A DNA stretch of 5,839 nt from JAWCMQ01 sp039091255 (GCA_039091255.1 JAWCMQ010000011.1:1-5839), one strand, 5' to 3'; numbered from the stretch's first letter, positions 1-5,395 are shown. The notes: generated by a model not told the origin, from the letters alone. A program made the numbers and translations.

Positions 1-875
1 AGACGGGAGAGAGTAGCTTGAGGGACGTGGGAGAGACGGGCGAGTTCTCTTTGAGAGAGATTTGAATAATGAAGAGCTATAGCGAGCGCACGCGCAAGTT
101 TTGTTTCTCTTTCTTTGTGCTTCAATCCTTTTTTCATTTCGCGTTTTGCGATCTTATCAAATACTGTTTTGAGTTCTTTTTTCGAGAGCGGTGGCCGATT
201 TTTTTCATTCCAAGCTTCGAGCAAGATCCACGCGATATGCCAGTCCTCGGTAGGGAAGCAGCCGAGGAGCTTTCCGGCGACTTGGGTGGCTGTAACGTTA
301 CGAAAGCCTTCGGGGACGCCACGAATGACTTGCTCGATCTTGGAGCGCTGCTCACGGACTGGGGGGATCTTCAGAATGCGCTCAGGGATCGGGCGCGGCT
401 CGACGTAGTTGAGCCATTCCTTGTATTGACTGGGAGGCACGATGACGAACCGACCTAGGCCTATCAGCTCGATCCGGGGATTGTTGCTCAAAACCCTAGA
501 GGGGACTAGGCCCTCTTCAACAGAGAAGTAAAAGTGAAATCCCCGCCGCGTCCTTGCGATCATCGTGTTCGGGATCCCGCCAGTGAGCTGATCGAGCGCC
601 ACCCAAGCAGCTTCGGAGTTATCGTCAAGGTCGAGAGCACAAAATCTCTCGCCCGTCGCGATCCCTATATTCCAATCGCGATTCTCGAACAGACGTTTGA
701 TTCTCTCTGCATCTACTGTCGCGTCTCTATAGCCGTGAGGGGTCGCGGGGTGCTTGCCGGGTGCTGTGCAGTGTGGGTTTTTACAGGAACAATTCCCGCG
801 ACTGTCGATTGTGTGGACAGGGATCACCGGCCAGCCATTCCCTGCAAACTCAAGTGCGGCTTCAAGAGGCAACAT
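1..875 (-). CDS. Prim-Pol (AEP) primase/polymerase with PriCT-1-like and HTH regions, C-terminus outside the window
   Basis: This reading frame has no stop from its ATG at 875 to base 1, so 291 residues are visible and the C-terminus is missing. It matches the bifunctional primase/polymerase N-terminal family found in plasmids, phages and integrated elements, which makes primers and extends DNA. Visible features: an N-terminal helix (3-14); a Cys/His knuckle with C29, C31, H35, C36 and PGKHP (39-43); catalytic DLD (82-84); GFHFYF (112-117) carrying the active-site His114; a third acidic position near E136 followed by VIVPPS (144-149). Residues about 186-246 (GFRN..., then PPLSKKEL) resemble the PriCT-1 helical domain. 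Residues 270-291 (LSQRELARLS then QATLSR) read as a helix-turn-helix, unusual at this place. The start lies 4 bases after the stop of the upstream gene and has a GGGGGTG ribosome site, so the two are probably one operon. A helicase domain could follow beyond the window. Family assignment is strong; the HTH is inference. Confidence 0.88.
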   Translation of the reverse strand, partial: MLPLEAALEFAGNGWPVIPVHTIDSRGNCSCKNPHCTAPGKHPATPHGYRDATVDAERIKRLFENRDWNIGIATGERFCALDLDDNSEAAWVALDQLTGGIPNTMIARTRRGFHFYFSVEEGLVPSRVLSNNPRIELIGLGRFVIVPPSQYKEWLNYVEPRPIPERILKIPPVREQRSKIEQVIRGVPEGFRNVTATQVAGKLLGCFPTEDWHIAWILLEAWNEKNRPPLSKKELKTVFDKIAKREMKKGLKHKERETKLARALAIALHYSNLSQRELARLSHVPQATLSR

Positions 876-879
876 GATG

Positions 880-1254
880 TCACACCCCCAGGGCGAGGGC
901 GAGCTGGCCACGAGCGGGCGGGGCTTCGCGAACGAGCTTGAGCGTCGAGATCGAGACGAATCTCGTGCGTGAAAATGTGATATCGTCGCCGTGAACAAAG
1001 CCCTGTCGCTCAAAATCTTCAGCAGCGATCTCGAAGACGCGGCCGTCGTCAAAAGCAAATCTGACCAAGCGCACGCGATCTTTGAGGGCGCGCCAGACAT
1101 GCTCGTCGATGCCGACCGCCTGGCGTGCGCGCCAGATGTGCTTTGCGCTGCACCGCTTCGTGAGCACGTCGTTCTGGCAGGAATATGGAGCCGCGACTTT
1201 GCCATTGGGGGCTGCTACCTTGACTTTCTTTGTTTGTTTCGATATATTGAACAT
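880..1254 (-). CDS. Unrecognised 124-residue protein, operon partner of the Prim-Pol gene
   Basis: I do not recognise this protein. The ATG at 1254 is preferred because AAAGGA lies 10 bases upstream; a GTG at 1263 would add three residues but overlaps that ribosome site poorly. The N-terminus (1-24) is basic and repeats a VAAPNGK/VAAP motif. The middle (38-60, IWRARQAVGIDEHVWRALKD) looks helical. Residues 61-90 (RLVRFAFDDGRVFEIAAEDF) look like two beta strands joined by a DDGR turn, as in small beta-rich nucleic-acid-binding or nuclease-associated domains, but no catalytic motif is evident. The C-terminal tail is hydrophobic. It is predicted soluble, with no signal peptide or membrane segment. 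It ends 4 bases before the Prim-Pol start and shares its promoter, so a role in replication or maintenance of the same element is likely (inference). The good promoter, ribosome site and tight spacing make a real gene likely. Confidence 0.7.
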   Translation of the reverse strand: MFNISKQTKKVKVAAPNGKVAAPYSCQNDVLTKRCSAKHIWRARQAVGIDEHVWRALKDRVRLVRFAFDDGRVFEIAAEDFERQGFVHGDDITFSRTRFVSISTLKLVREAPPARGQLALALGV

Positions 1255-1263
1255 TGATATCAC

Positions 1264-1352
1264 GTCCTTTCGTTTCGTTACTTTCTTTGTGCGCGCCCAG
1301 CCCGGCGCGCACTTTCTGCTGTTATTATAACTATGGGACGCAGAATTTGCAA
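1264..1352 (-). promoter_or_regulatory. Promoter and leader of the Prim-Pol operon
   Basis: On the minus strand TTGCAA (1352-1347) and a perfect TATAAT (1329-1324) are 17 bases apart, a near-ideal sigma70-type promoter. Transcription would start near 1317. The leader of about 63 bases begins with a GC-rich hairpin (1312-1289), then an A/G-rich unstructured stretch and the AAAGGA ribosome site before the ATG at 1254. Confidence 0.65.
1289..1312. promoter_or_regulatory. Perfect 9-bp GC-rich dyad at the start of the Prim-Pol operon transcript
   Basis: GTGCGCGCC (1289-1297) and GGCGCGCAC (1304-1312) are perfect reverse complements separated by six bases. The dyad lies just downstream of the predicted transcription start. 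It could be an operator bound by a repressor (the HTH of the Prim-Pol protein is one candidate), or a 5' hairpin that stabilises or attenuates the mRNA. No T-run follows on the minus strand, so it is not an ordinary terminator for that strand. Confidence 0.6.
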
Positions 1353-1364
1353 GTCTACAAATGA

Positions 1365-1405
1365 CAAAAACCCCAGATAGTTGACCTTTATTTTGGCCAA
1401 CTATC
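1365..1405 (-). terminator. Probable Rho-independent terminator after the zinc-finger gene
   Basis: Read on the minus strand, the arms at 1405-1395 and 1386-1376 form an 11-bp stem with one G-U pair and an A-rich loop of eight. It is followed by TGGGG and then five Ts (1370-1366). The position, about 85 bases past the stop of the zinc-finger gene and just before the promoter of the Prim-Pol operon, fits termination. The T-run is delayed by five bases, which weakens it. Confidence 0.5.
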
Positions 1406-1444
1406 TTACATTTGGCTTGGCAAAGGGCTTTGGGTTTGCGTGTG

Positions 1445-1477
1445 CAATAGTTGTGGGCTGAATGCGGGCAACTATCG
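1445..1477 (-). repeat. Second hairpin with the same arm sequence as the terminator hairpin
   Basis: Positions 1477-1469 and 1453-1445 pair over nine bases (one G-U) on the minus strand. The core arms, CAACTATC at 1469-1476 and AATAGTTG at 1446-1453, repeat those of the hairpin at 1376-1405 about 70 bases away. The inter-arm sequences differ. It begins 12 bases past the stop codon of the zinc-finger gene. Confidence 0.6.
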
Positions 1478-1488
1478 TGCGAGCCGCA

Positions 1489-2124
1489 TCAGGTCTTGCG
1501 CTTGGAGCGGCACGATGGACAATATTTGGGGGCTTTCCCCGTAGTGGGGGCGCCTGGCTTGGGGATGTAGATGTTTTTACATCCCCGGCGCTGGCAGCGG
1601 ATCACGCGCATGTGATGCTTGTAAACGCGATAGACCCCAAAGACCAGCTTGGCTATGAGAGGCCCGATATCGAGCTGGTAAGGGGCAGCGCTCTCTGAGG
1701 TCTCAACAATCCCCTCCCCCCAGACAAGCTCCCACTGGGTGAAATCAATCGCCTGGAAGGGGTCCTCCTTGAAGCCTTGCAAGCTCCCGCTCTCTCGGTG
1801 CTTCAGCAGGAGCAAAGGCCGATGCTGCTTGAGGTAATGCTCGAGTTTGGCGAGGTGCAGCCCTTGAACCCTGGTCGCGATGTAGGCGTCAACTAGGGCT
1901 TTTATATCCCTCCACAGAATGGTGAAATTTTTGAACCCCACCGAGCGATACCATTCAGGCTTTGGCCATCTTGGGTCAGGCGTGTGCCTTCTCAGAAATC
2001 CTTGGATTTTTTCTTTGTCAGATTCGGAATTGTCAAGATGCAAGTTGTAGAAGTCGACCAAGGGTTGCAAGTAGCGCCACAGAGGCAAGCCTTTGGCTGG
2101 GCCACGTTTAGATGCACGGCTCAT
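1489..2124 (-). CDS. Protein with C-terminal CGNR-like zinc finger
   Basis: The ATG at 2124 is chosen because GGGGAG sits six bases upstream; a TTG at 2145 would add seven residues but has no good ribosome site. The 211-residue product is basic and mostly helical. The N-terminal half (about 13-110) contains aromatic-rich helices (WRYLQPLVDFYNLHL, EWYRSVGF) and carries no known motif I can name. The C-terminus has four cysteines, C177, C182, C202 and C205 (C-x4-C-x19-C-x2-C), with a basic tail, resembling the CGNR/treble-clef finger seen at the end of ABATE-CGNR regulators and of many unassigned mobile-element proteins. DNA binding is likely; regulation or replication control of the neighbouring Prim-Pol operon is inference. 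No signal peptide is seen. It has its own promoter and is followed by paired hairpins. The specific family is uncertain. Confidence 0.75.
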   Translation of the reverse strand: MSRASKRGPAKGLPLWRYLQPLVDFYNLHLDNSESDKEKIQGFLRRHTPDPRWPKPEWYRSVGFKNFTILWRDIKALVDAYIATRVQGLHLAKLEHYLKQHRPLLLLKHRESGSLQGFKEDPFQAIDFTQWELVWGEGIVETSESAAPYQLDIGPLIAKLVFGVYRVYKHHMRVIRCQRRGCKNIYIPKPGAPTTGKAPKYCPSCRSKRKT

Positions 2125-2210
2125 GGAGATCTCCCCATAAAGCAAAAGCCCGCCATCCCGCTCAGGGTCGCACCTGCACCCTGGAGAACAGCGGGGAAGA
2201 TTCTAACAAG

Positions 2211-2240
2211 AATATAGCATACGATAGCCAAGTCTGGCAA
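2211..2240 (-). promoter_or_regulatory. Promoter of the zinc-finger gene
   Basis: On the minus strand TTGCCA (2240-2235) and TATATT (2216-2211) each match the sigma70 consensus at five of six positions, with an 18-base spacer. Transcription would start near 2205, giving a leader of about 80 bases. It lies directly after the stop codon of the upstream nuclease-like gene. Confidence 0.5.
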
Positions 2241-2252
2241 GGCCCTGTGATG

Positions 2253-3188
2253 TTAGCAACCATTAGGCTGGCCCTTCGTCGAGTTGATAAACCGCCAATC
2301 CGCGTCGGAGTTTGCGTCTTTGCCGTTGGGACAGCGAGACCAGGATCGAGCATCGTTTGCGGTGTCGCTTGCCTTGAGCGTGCGATCCACTTCTTGACGA
2401 TGAGCATTGCGTAAGACCAACAGCTCGTCTTCGTTATCAAGCCATCCGCTACGTTCGACAACGTAGTAGCTTTTGCCCTTCAATATGGTCTTGGCTGGGA
2501 TTGCGACCGTAACCGTATCACCGTGGGTCGTCGAAACTGTCCAACCGCCAATATCTACGTCTTGATCGCTTACGTTGAACAGTTCCACCCATTCAAGCAC
2601 AGACCGATCATCTCCTGGTGGGTTGAGATCGAACTCGTTGATGACGACCTGCGCCGAGGCGGTCGAGCAAGCTTGCCATAAGCCTCGTGGGGCAGTCCGA
2701 GCCTCATTTTCCAGAGCATTCACGCGAGAGGAGAAAGCTTGCTCTTCGGGGTATTGCACGTTGGCTTTCGTCAACCCTTGCGAGAGCATGATAGCCTGGA
2801 AAAGTGCTTGCTGGTCGCTGTCCAAATAGACAAAAGCAAGGAGTTGGTTAGAGATCACACGCCCTTGATGTTTAAGCCAGACCGTGTGGCCTAGCAAAAG
2901 TTCCAGAGCACCTTTTGTAGCCTCGGCCCCAAAGCATTCCCCGGTTTTAGGTGCGTTAACCAAATATGCCCGAATGCTGGAAGGCAACCCTTCACCACCA
3001 CTTACGTAACTTACCTCGAAAGTATCACCGTCTATCACCTTCGTGACTACACTGATGGCAAGCTTAAGGGGCTGAGGCTGTGCAGCAGGCCAGAATGTGA
3101 AGCCTGTCAGCAGAAGCAAAGAAGCTGCAATCTGTAGGAGCCTGTGCAGATTTGCATTATGATCAGCCTTTATTTGACTGTCGCTCAT
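2253..3188 (-). CDS. Exported SNase-fold/lamin-tail-domain protein with degenerate nuclease site
   Basis: The 311-residue protein has an N-terminal hydrophobic segment (about 17-35) after a short polar region, so it is exported or membrane-anchored. Residues 44-174 form a staphylococcal-nuclease (thermonuclease) domain: VIDGDTF at 51-57, then R73-AYLVNAP, C85-FGAEAT, and a final RTAPRGLW helix. Residues 179-310 form a lamin-tail domain: VVINEF, EWVELFN, GGWTV, and a closing SWSRCPNGKDA...STKGQPN motif. SNase-LTD fusions are common secreted proteins. Aligned by eye with S. aureus nuclease, D21 (here D55) and R35 (R73) are kept, but D40 is N78, E43 is K81 and R87 is Q115. Hydrolysis is therefore probably lost or altered, and nucleic-acid or surface binding may remain. 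The ATG at 3188 is the first start after an in-frame stop. A good promoter precedes it, divergent from the beta-barrel gene. Confidence 0.88.
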   Translation of the reverse strand: MSDSQIKADHNANLHRLLQIAASLLLLTGFTFWPAAQPQPLKLAISVVTKVIDGDTFEVSYVSGGEGLPSSIRAYLVNAPKTGECFGAEATKGALELLLGHTVWLKHQGRVISNQLLAFVYLDSDQQALFQAIMLSQGLTKANVQYPEEQAFSSRVNALENEARTAPRGLWQACSTASAQVVINEFDLNPPGDDRSVLEWVELFNVSDQDVDIGGWTVSTTHGDTVTVAIPAKTILKGKSYYVVERSGWLDNEDELLVLRNAHRQEVDRTLKASDTANDARSWSRCPNGKDANSDADWRFINSTKGQPNGC

Positions 3189-3216
3189 GCGCTTAGTCCC
3201 ATAGTGCGTCGAGTAT

Positions 3217-3261
3217 CACCTCTCCTTTGCGAGTATAACAATTACTGAGAACCTTGGTCAA
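3217..3261 (-). promoter_or_regulatory. Promoter of the SNase-LTD gene, overlapping an SD-like sequence
   Basis: TTGACC (3261-3256) and TATACT (3237-3232) are 18 bases apart on the minus strand, each five of six to consensus. The predicted start, near 3225, falls inside an excellent Shine-Dalgarno-like sequence, AAAGGAGAGGTGAT (3230-3217 region), which lies 27 or more bases before the ATG and so is too far to serve it. The leader is about 37 bases and has no other clear ribosome site. Confidence 0.5.
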
Positions 3262-3293
3262 GAGCCCAGCTGGTCATTCTAGCTAGTTCACCC

Positions 3294-3320
3294 GCTAACT
3301 TTGAGGCCAGCGGCCTGGCA
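3294..3320 (+). repeat. Imperfect direct repeat, copy 1
   Basis: This copy matches 5311-5341 through GC(T/A)AACTTTGAG, GCCAGCGG, CT and GGCA, with one substitution in each half and two 2-base insertions in the other copy. It contains a small inverted repeat, AGGCC-agc-GGCCT. It lies between the divergent SNase-LTD and beta-barrel genes. Confidence 0.45.
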
Positions 3321-3341
3321 GCTGTTTCCCAGTAAGAGGCC

Positions 3342-3362
3342 CACATGTATTAGTTACATGTG
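3342..3362. promoter_or_regulatory. Operator-like inverted repeat upstream of the beta-barrel gene
   Basis: CACATGT (3342-3348) and ACATGTG (3356-3362) are perfect 7-bp inverted repeats seven bases apart. They lie just upstream of where the -35 element would fall for the TATAAT at 3389. The geometry fits a dimeric transcription factor, possibly an activator given its place; the factor is unknown. Confidence 0.5.
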
Positions 3363-3372
3363 ACAATAGGGC

Positions 3373-3416
3373 TTGAACTTTATTTTTATATAATACTTAA
3401 AACAAAAGGAGGGATT
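3373..3416 (+). promoter_or_regulatory. -10 region and ribosome site of the beta-barrel gene
   Basis: A consensus TATAAT lies at 3389-3394 in an AT-rich stretch. No good -35 is found at 16-18 bases: the TTGAAC at 3373 is only 10 bases away. The promoter may therefore depend on an activator, consistent with the dyad at 3342. AAAGGAGGG ends six bases before the ATG at 3420 and is a strong ribosome site. Confidence 0.5.
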
Positions 3417-3419
3417 ACG

Positions 3420-3968
3420 ATGTTGAAGCGTGTCCTCGGTTTAAGCATGGCTTTCTTGCTTTTCAGTGGTGTCTTGGCGCAAGCTCAGAATCTCGTTGGT
3501 ATCGGTGCACGTATACAAGGCACTGCGCCTATTTTGCTCGCTGAAGCACGAGTAGGGATGTGGGGCATCTCCATAGGTTTCAATATAGAAAGCTGGACAG
3601 AGTCCTTACTGATTGCAACTGCCCGGGTAAGTGCCATAACTATACAGATCTTGGGAAAGCTGGTTTACCGGTTAGGAGCATTCCCAATCCTGCCTTATCT
3701 CGCTGCTGGGCCAGTTGGTATCTTTGCTAGTGTAGATGTAGATACAATATGGGGCTCAGCTCATGGCTCTGGCTTCGTTCCCGGTTTTCAACTCAGTGGT
3801 GGCTTGGAATATTCCCTGCCTTTTTTCCCTTTTGCGGTGATGGTCGATGTCGGGTATGTCACAATAGGTGATCTTCATCTAGATATTGCAGGAGAAAGCT
3901 ACACTGTCCCCATTGCCATAAGTAGGATGCTGTTCGGTATAGGGGGGCGATTGGATTTTCGTTTTTAG
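3420..3968 (+). CDS. Outer-membrane beta-barrel-like protein
   Basis: The start at ATG 3420 is fixed by the AAAGGAGGG site six bases upstream and by the signal peptide that follows it. The 182-residue product begins with a classical signal peptide (MLKR, hydrophobic core 5-20, cleavage near VLA or AQA at 20-22). The mature part alternates hydrophobic and small/polar residues in strands separated by short turns (for example 25-33, 40-54, 62-84, 91-106, 118-131, 135-149). It ends ...GGRLDFRF, with a C-terminal Phe typical of BAM-inserted barrels. Length and pattern fit a small eight-stranded OmpA/OmpW-like barrel, but no family-specific motif is certain. A lipid- or solute-related role cannot be told from sequence. 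It stands alone, with no obvious partner, and is followed by recombinase remains. The barrel call is moderate; the exported protein call is strong. Confidence 0.8.
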   Translation: MLKRVLGLSMAFLLFSGVLAQAQNLVGIGARIQGTAPILLAEARVGMWGISIGFNIESWTESLLIATARVSAITIQILGKLVYRLGAFPILPYLAAGPVGIFASVDVDTIWGSAHGSGFVPGFQLSGGLEYSLPFFPFAVMVDVGYVTIGDLHLDIAGESYTVPIAISRMLFGIGGRLDFRF

Positions 3969-4086
3969 ATAGTATCAATCACGAAAACATTATGATCATA
4001 ACGATATCCGATTCAATGGGAGTGAGCAGAGTTAGGCGCACTTCGAGAATTTTGAGAATTTTCCCCTCTCTGGAAAGTGGGCGTTT

Positions 4087-4539
4087 ATGCTCTTCCAGAC
4101 TGCTTTATCGCATACAAGTCCTCGAAGAGTCCCAAGTCCAGCCGCCTGTGGCAAGAGCACCGCGCACGGCATGAGAAACTACGTCATGCTCTTGCTCTTC
4201 ATAAACTGCGGGCTATGGCCCTATGAGCTTATAGGCTTACGTCTGAGCGACGTTTCATTAGCCCAGAGATTGCTGAAGATCCACGACAAAAGGGCCAGAG
4301 ATCGGATCGTGTTTATGGGAGCGAATGGCGACCAAAGGCTCTACGGCGCTAGCTTGATCTGCGGGGCTATAAGACGACATACTCCGACGCGCTCTTTATA
4401 GACTGCAAGGGTGAGCCACTCAAGCCCCACTGGGCGCAGCAGGTCATAGCCCGCTGGAGCTAAGGCGGGGATTAAGGGAGTCAGAGTCAGCTTGTATTGC
4501 TACATGATGCAAGGTTCACCATTTGTCTACTTGACTTAG
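4087..4539 (+). pseudogene. Tyrosine recombinase (XerC/D-like integrase) remnant
   Basis: The sequence is recognisable from about 4168 (GMRNYVMLLLFINCGL), which matches the start of the tyrosine-recombinase catalytic domain. LIGLRLSDVSL and RLLKIHDKRARDRIVFMG follow, the beta-hairpin region with the catalytic Lys area. The catalytic Arg I expected in the 'GLR-ELIGLR' motif is Trp (TGG at 4216-4218, one transition from CGG). Homology then moves to another frame near 4325, where KALRR, an amber codon at 4350-4352 (probably a former Trp), and LDLRGY...ALFIDC continue to a TAA at 4461. It then moves back to the first frame (KAGIKGVRVS from 4462), where the HxLRH box is missing, and ends by 4539 without the catalytic Tyr. 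The N-terminal core-binding domain is not recognisable upstream. The gene is dead. It was probably the integrase of an element or a chromosomal Xer homologue. Confidence 0.85.
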
Positions 4540-4573
4540 ATTGATTTTTTTAACTAAAATAAGCCTTGAAAGG
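4531..4573 (+). promoter_or_regulatory. Promoter and ribosome site of the BamC-like gene
   Basis: TTGACT (4531-4536) and TAAAAT (4555-4560) are 18 bases apart, each five of six to consensus. GAAAGG (4568-4573) lies six bases before the ATG at 4580. The predicted leader is very short, about 13 bases. The -35 element lies in the final codons of the dead recombinase. Confidence 0.5.
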
Positions 4574-4579
4574 TTTGCT

Positions 4580-5083
4580 ATGGAAGAGGTATTAAAGATT
4601 ATTTTGGGGTTGGGTCTGATTGTGTTGCTTATAGGTTTGCTTATTGCATCATATCCTTCAGATGAAGATAAAGTTCAAGTTATTAATGCTGATTTCGATA
4701 GAGTGTTTAATGCTATTGTAATATTGCTCAACCAAAAGGGGTATCCTGTAGCTATGGCCAGCAAAGATACAGGAGTAATTAACACAGAATGGAAGGTAGA
4801 GGCATCTTTCTTATCGCTTTTTACAGGGAATTACTCAAGGGAGAAGCTCAATATAATTATAAGGCGCATTGGTTCGCATCAAACCCAAGTTCGATTGCTT
4901 ATAACGCAAGAGAGCTGTTCTTTATGGTGCTCTCCAAGCTTCTTGGGTGCTAGCAAATTCGAATACCGAACATGGTTTGATGACATCCGAAGGGCTGTAA
5001 GCATTTATCGCGGGTCTAGTAGAGCCTTCTTAGGTATTGTCCCAAAGCTGCTTTGGCTCTCAGGCAATGGGAGCGCACTCTAG
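4580..5083 (+). CDS. Membrane-anchored protein with BamC/NlpB-like domain
   Basis: The ATG at 4580 is chosen for its GAAAGG site; a TTG at 4541 would add 13 residues and precede the promoter. The 167-residue product has one N-terminal membrane segment (4-24) with no lipobox cysteine, so it is probably an anchored periplasmic protein. Residues 33-72 (VQVINADFDRVFNAIVILLN, then GYPV...DTGVINTEWK) follow the pattern of small alpha/beta domains seen in BamC/NlpB and related lipoproteins: a helix that starts at an 'aD-d-vf-A' motif, followed by a strand and 'd...G.I.te.w'. The next strands (85-110) and the helix WFDDIRRAVSIY (122-133) would complete the fold; C103 and C107 may form a disulfide. 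Base composition is more AT-rich than the genes to its left, which may mean a different origin. A role in envelope assembly is a guess; the fold match is by eye only. Confidence 0.7.
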   Translation: MEEVLKIILGLGLIVLLIGLLIASYPSDEDKVQVINADFDRVFNAIVILLNQKGYPVAMASKDTGVINTEWKVEASFLSLFTGNYSREKLNIIIRRIGSHQTQVRLLITQESCSLWCSPSFLGASKFEYRTWFDDIRRAVSIYRGSSRAFLGIVPKLLWLSGNGSAL

Positions 5084-5395
5084 AATTTGTTTAGAACATT
5101 CCCTTAAAGCGGAGGCATCTTTCCTCTAAACATCGCTATACACTGCTGGCTTGAAGCTAGCCAGTTCGAGTGCGTTCTTTTTTCAGGACGCACAGCTAGT
5201 AGTCGAAACTATCAATAACGATTTTGCCGCGAACCAACTTACTAAGCTAAGGTGTAACTGGTGCTTGTAAGACTTGACTTCGACAGGGTTAGGCATGATA
5301 TGATGTGTTAGCAAACTTTGAGAGGCCAGCGGTCTTTGGCATGGTGCGCACGAGGGCTGAACGTGGGGGAAGCTCTGATGGCAAGCGAGATTCCA
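5084..5395. other. Intergenic region with hairpins and repeat copy 2
   Basis: No convincing gene is visible in these 312 bases; the open frames here are shadows of the tRNA side. Inverted repeats seen: GTTTAGA (5089-5095) with TCTAAAC (5125-5131), a long-range 7-bp pair after the BamC-like stop; CTGGCT (5146-5151) with AGCCAG (5159-5164); and GTGCGTTC (5170-5177) with GGACGCAC (5186-5193), 8 bp with one G-U and a T-rich loop. None has a following T-run, so no firm terminator is called. The repeat copy at 5311-5341 also lies here. Confidence 0.5.
5311..5341 (+). repeat. Imperfect direct repeat, copy 2
   Basis: This is the partner of 3294-3320, in the same orientation, with two extra dinucleotides (AG and TT) relative to the first copy. 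It lies 55 to 85 bases beyond the 3' end of the tRNA-Arg gene. Confidence 0.45.

Noticed and set aside
69..458. Plus-strand open frame of 129 codons
   Set aside because: It lies opposite the Prim-Pol gene, which carries clear catalytic motifs; this frame shows no recognisable protein pattern.
534..941. Plus-strand open frame of 135 codons
   Set aside because: It is antisense to the N-terminal half of the Prim-Pol gene, including its Zn knuckle and DLD motif; composition and lack of a ribosome site mark it as a shadow.
1049..1312. Minus-strand open frame overlapping the 124-residue gene
   Set aside because: It includes the promoter dyad and lacks a start signal; the other frame has a ribosome site and operon spacing.
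2162..2461. Minus-strand open frame inside the SNase-LTD gene
   Set aside because: It is out of frame with the lamin-tail domain, which is unambiguous there.
3990..4001. Perfect 12-bp palindrome TTATGATCATAA after the beta-barrel gene
   Set aside because: It has no loop and no following T-run, so it is not a terminator; no other evidence supports a binding site.
4798..5123. Twelve-base identical sequence GAGGCATCTTTC at 4799-4810 and 5112-5123
   Set aside because: One shared 12-mer is expected by chance in a window of this size, and the flanks do not match.
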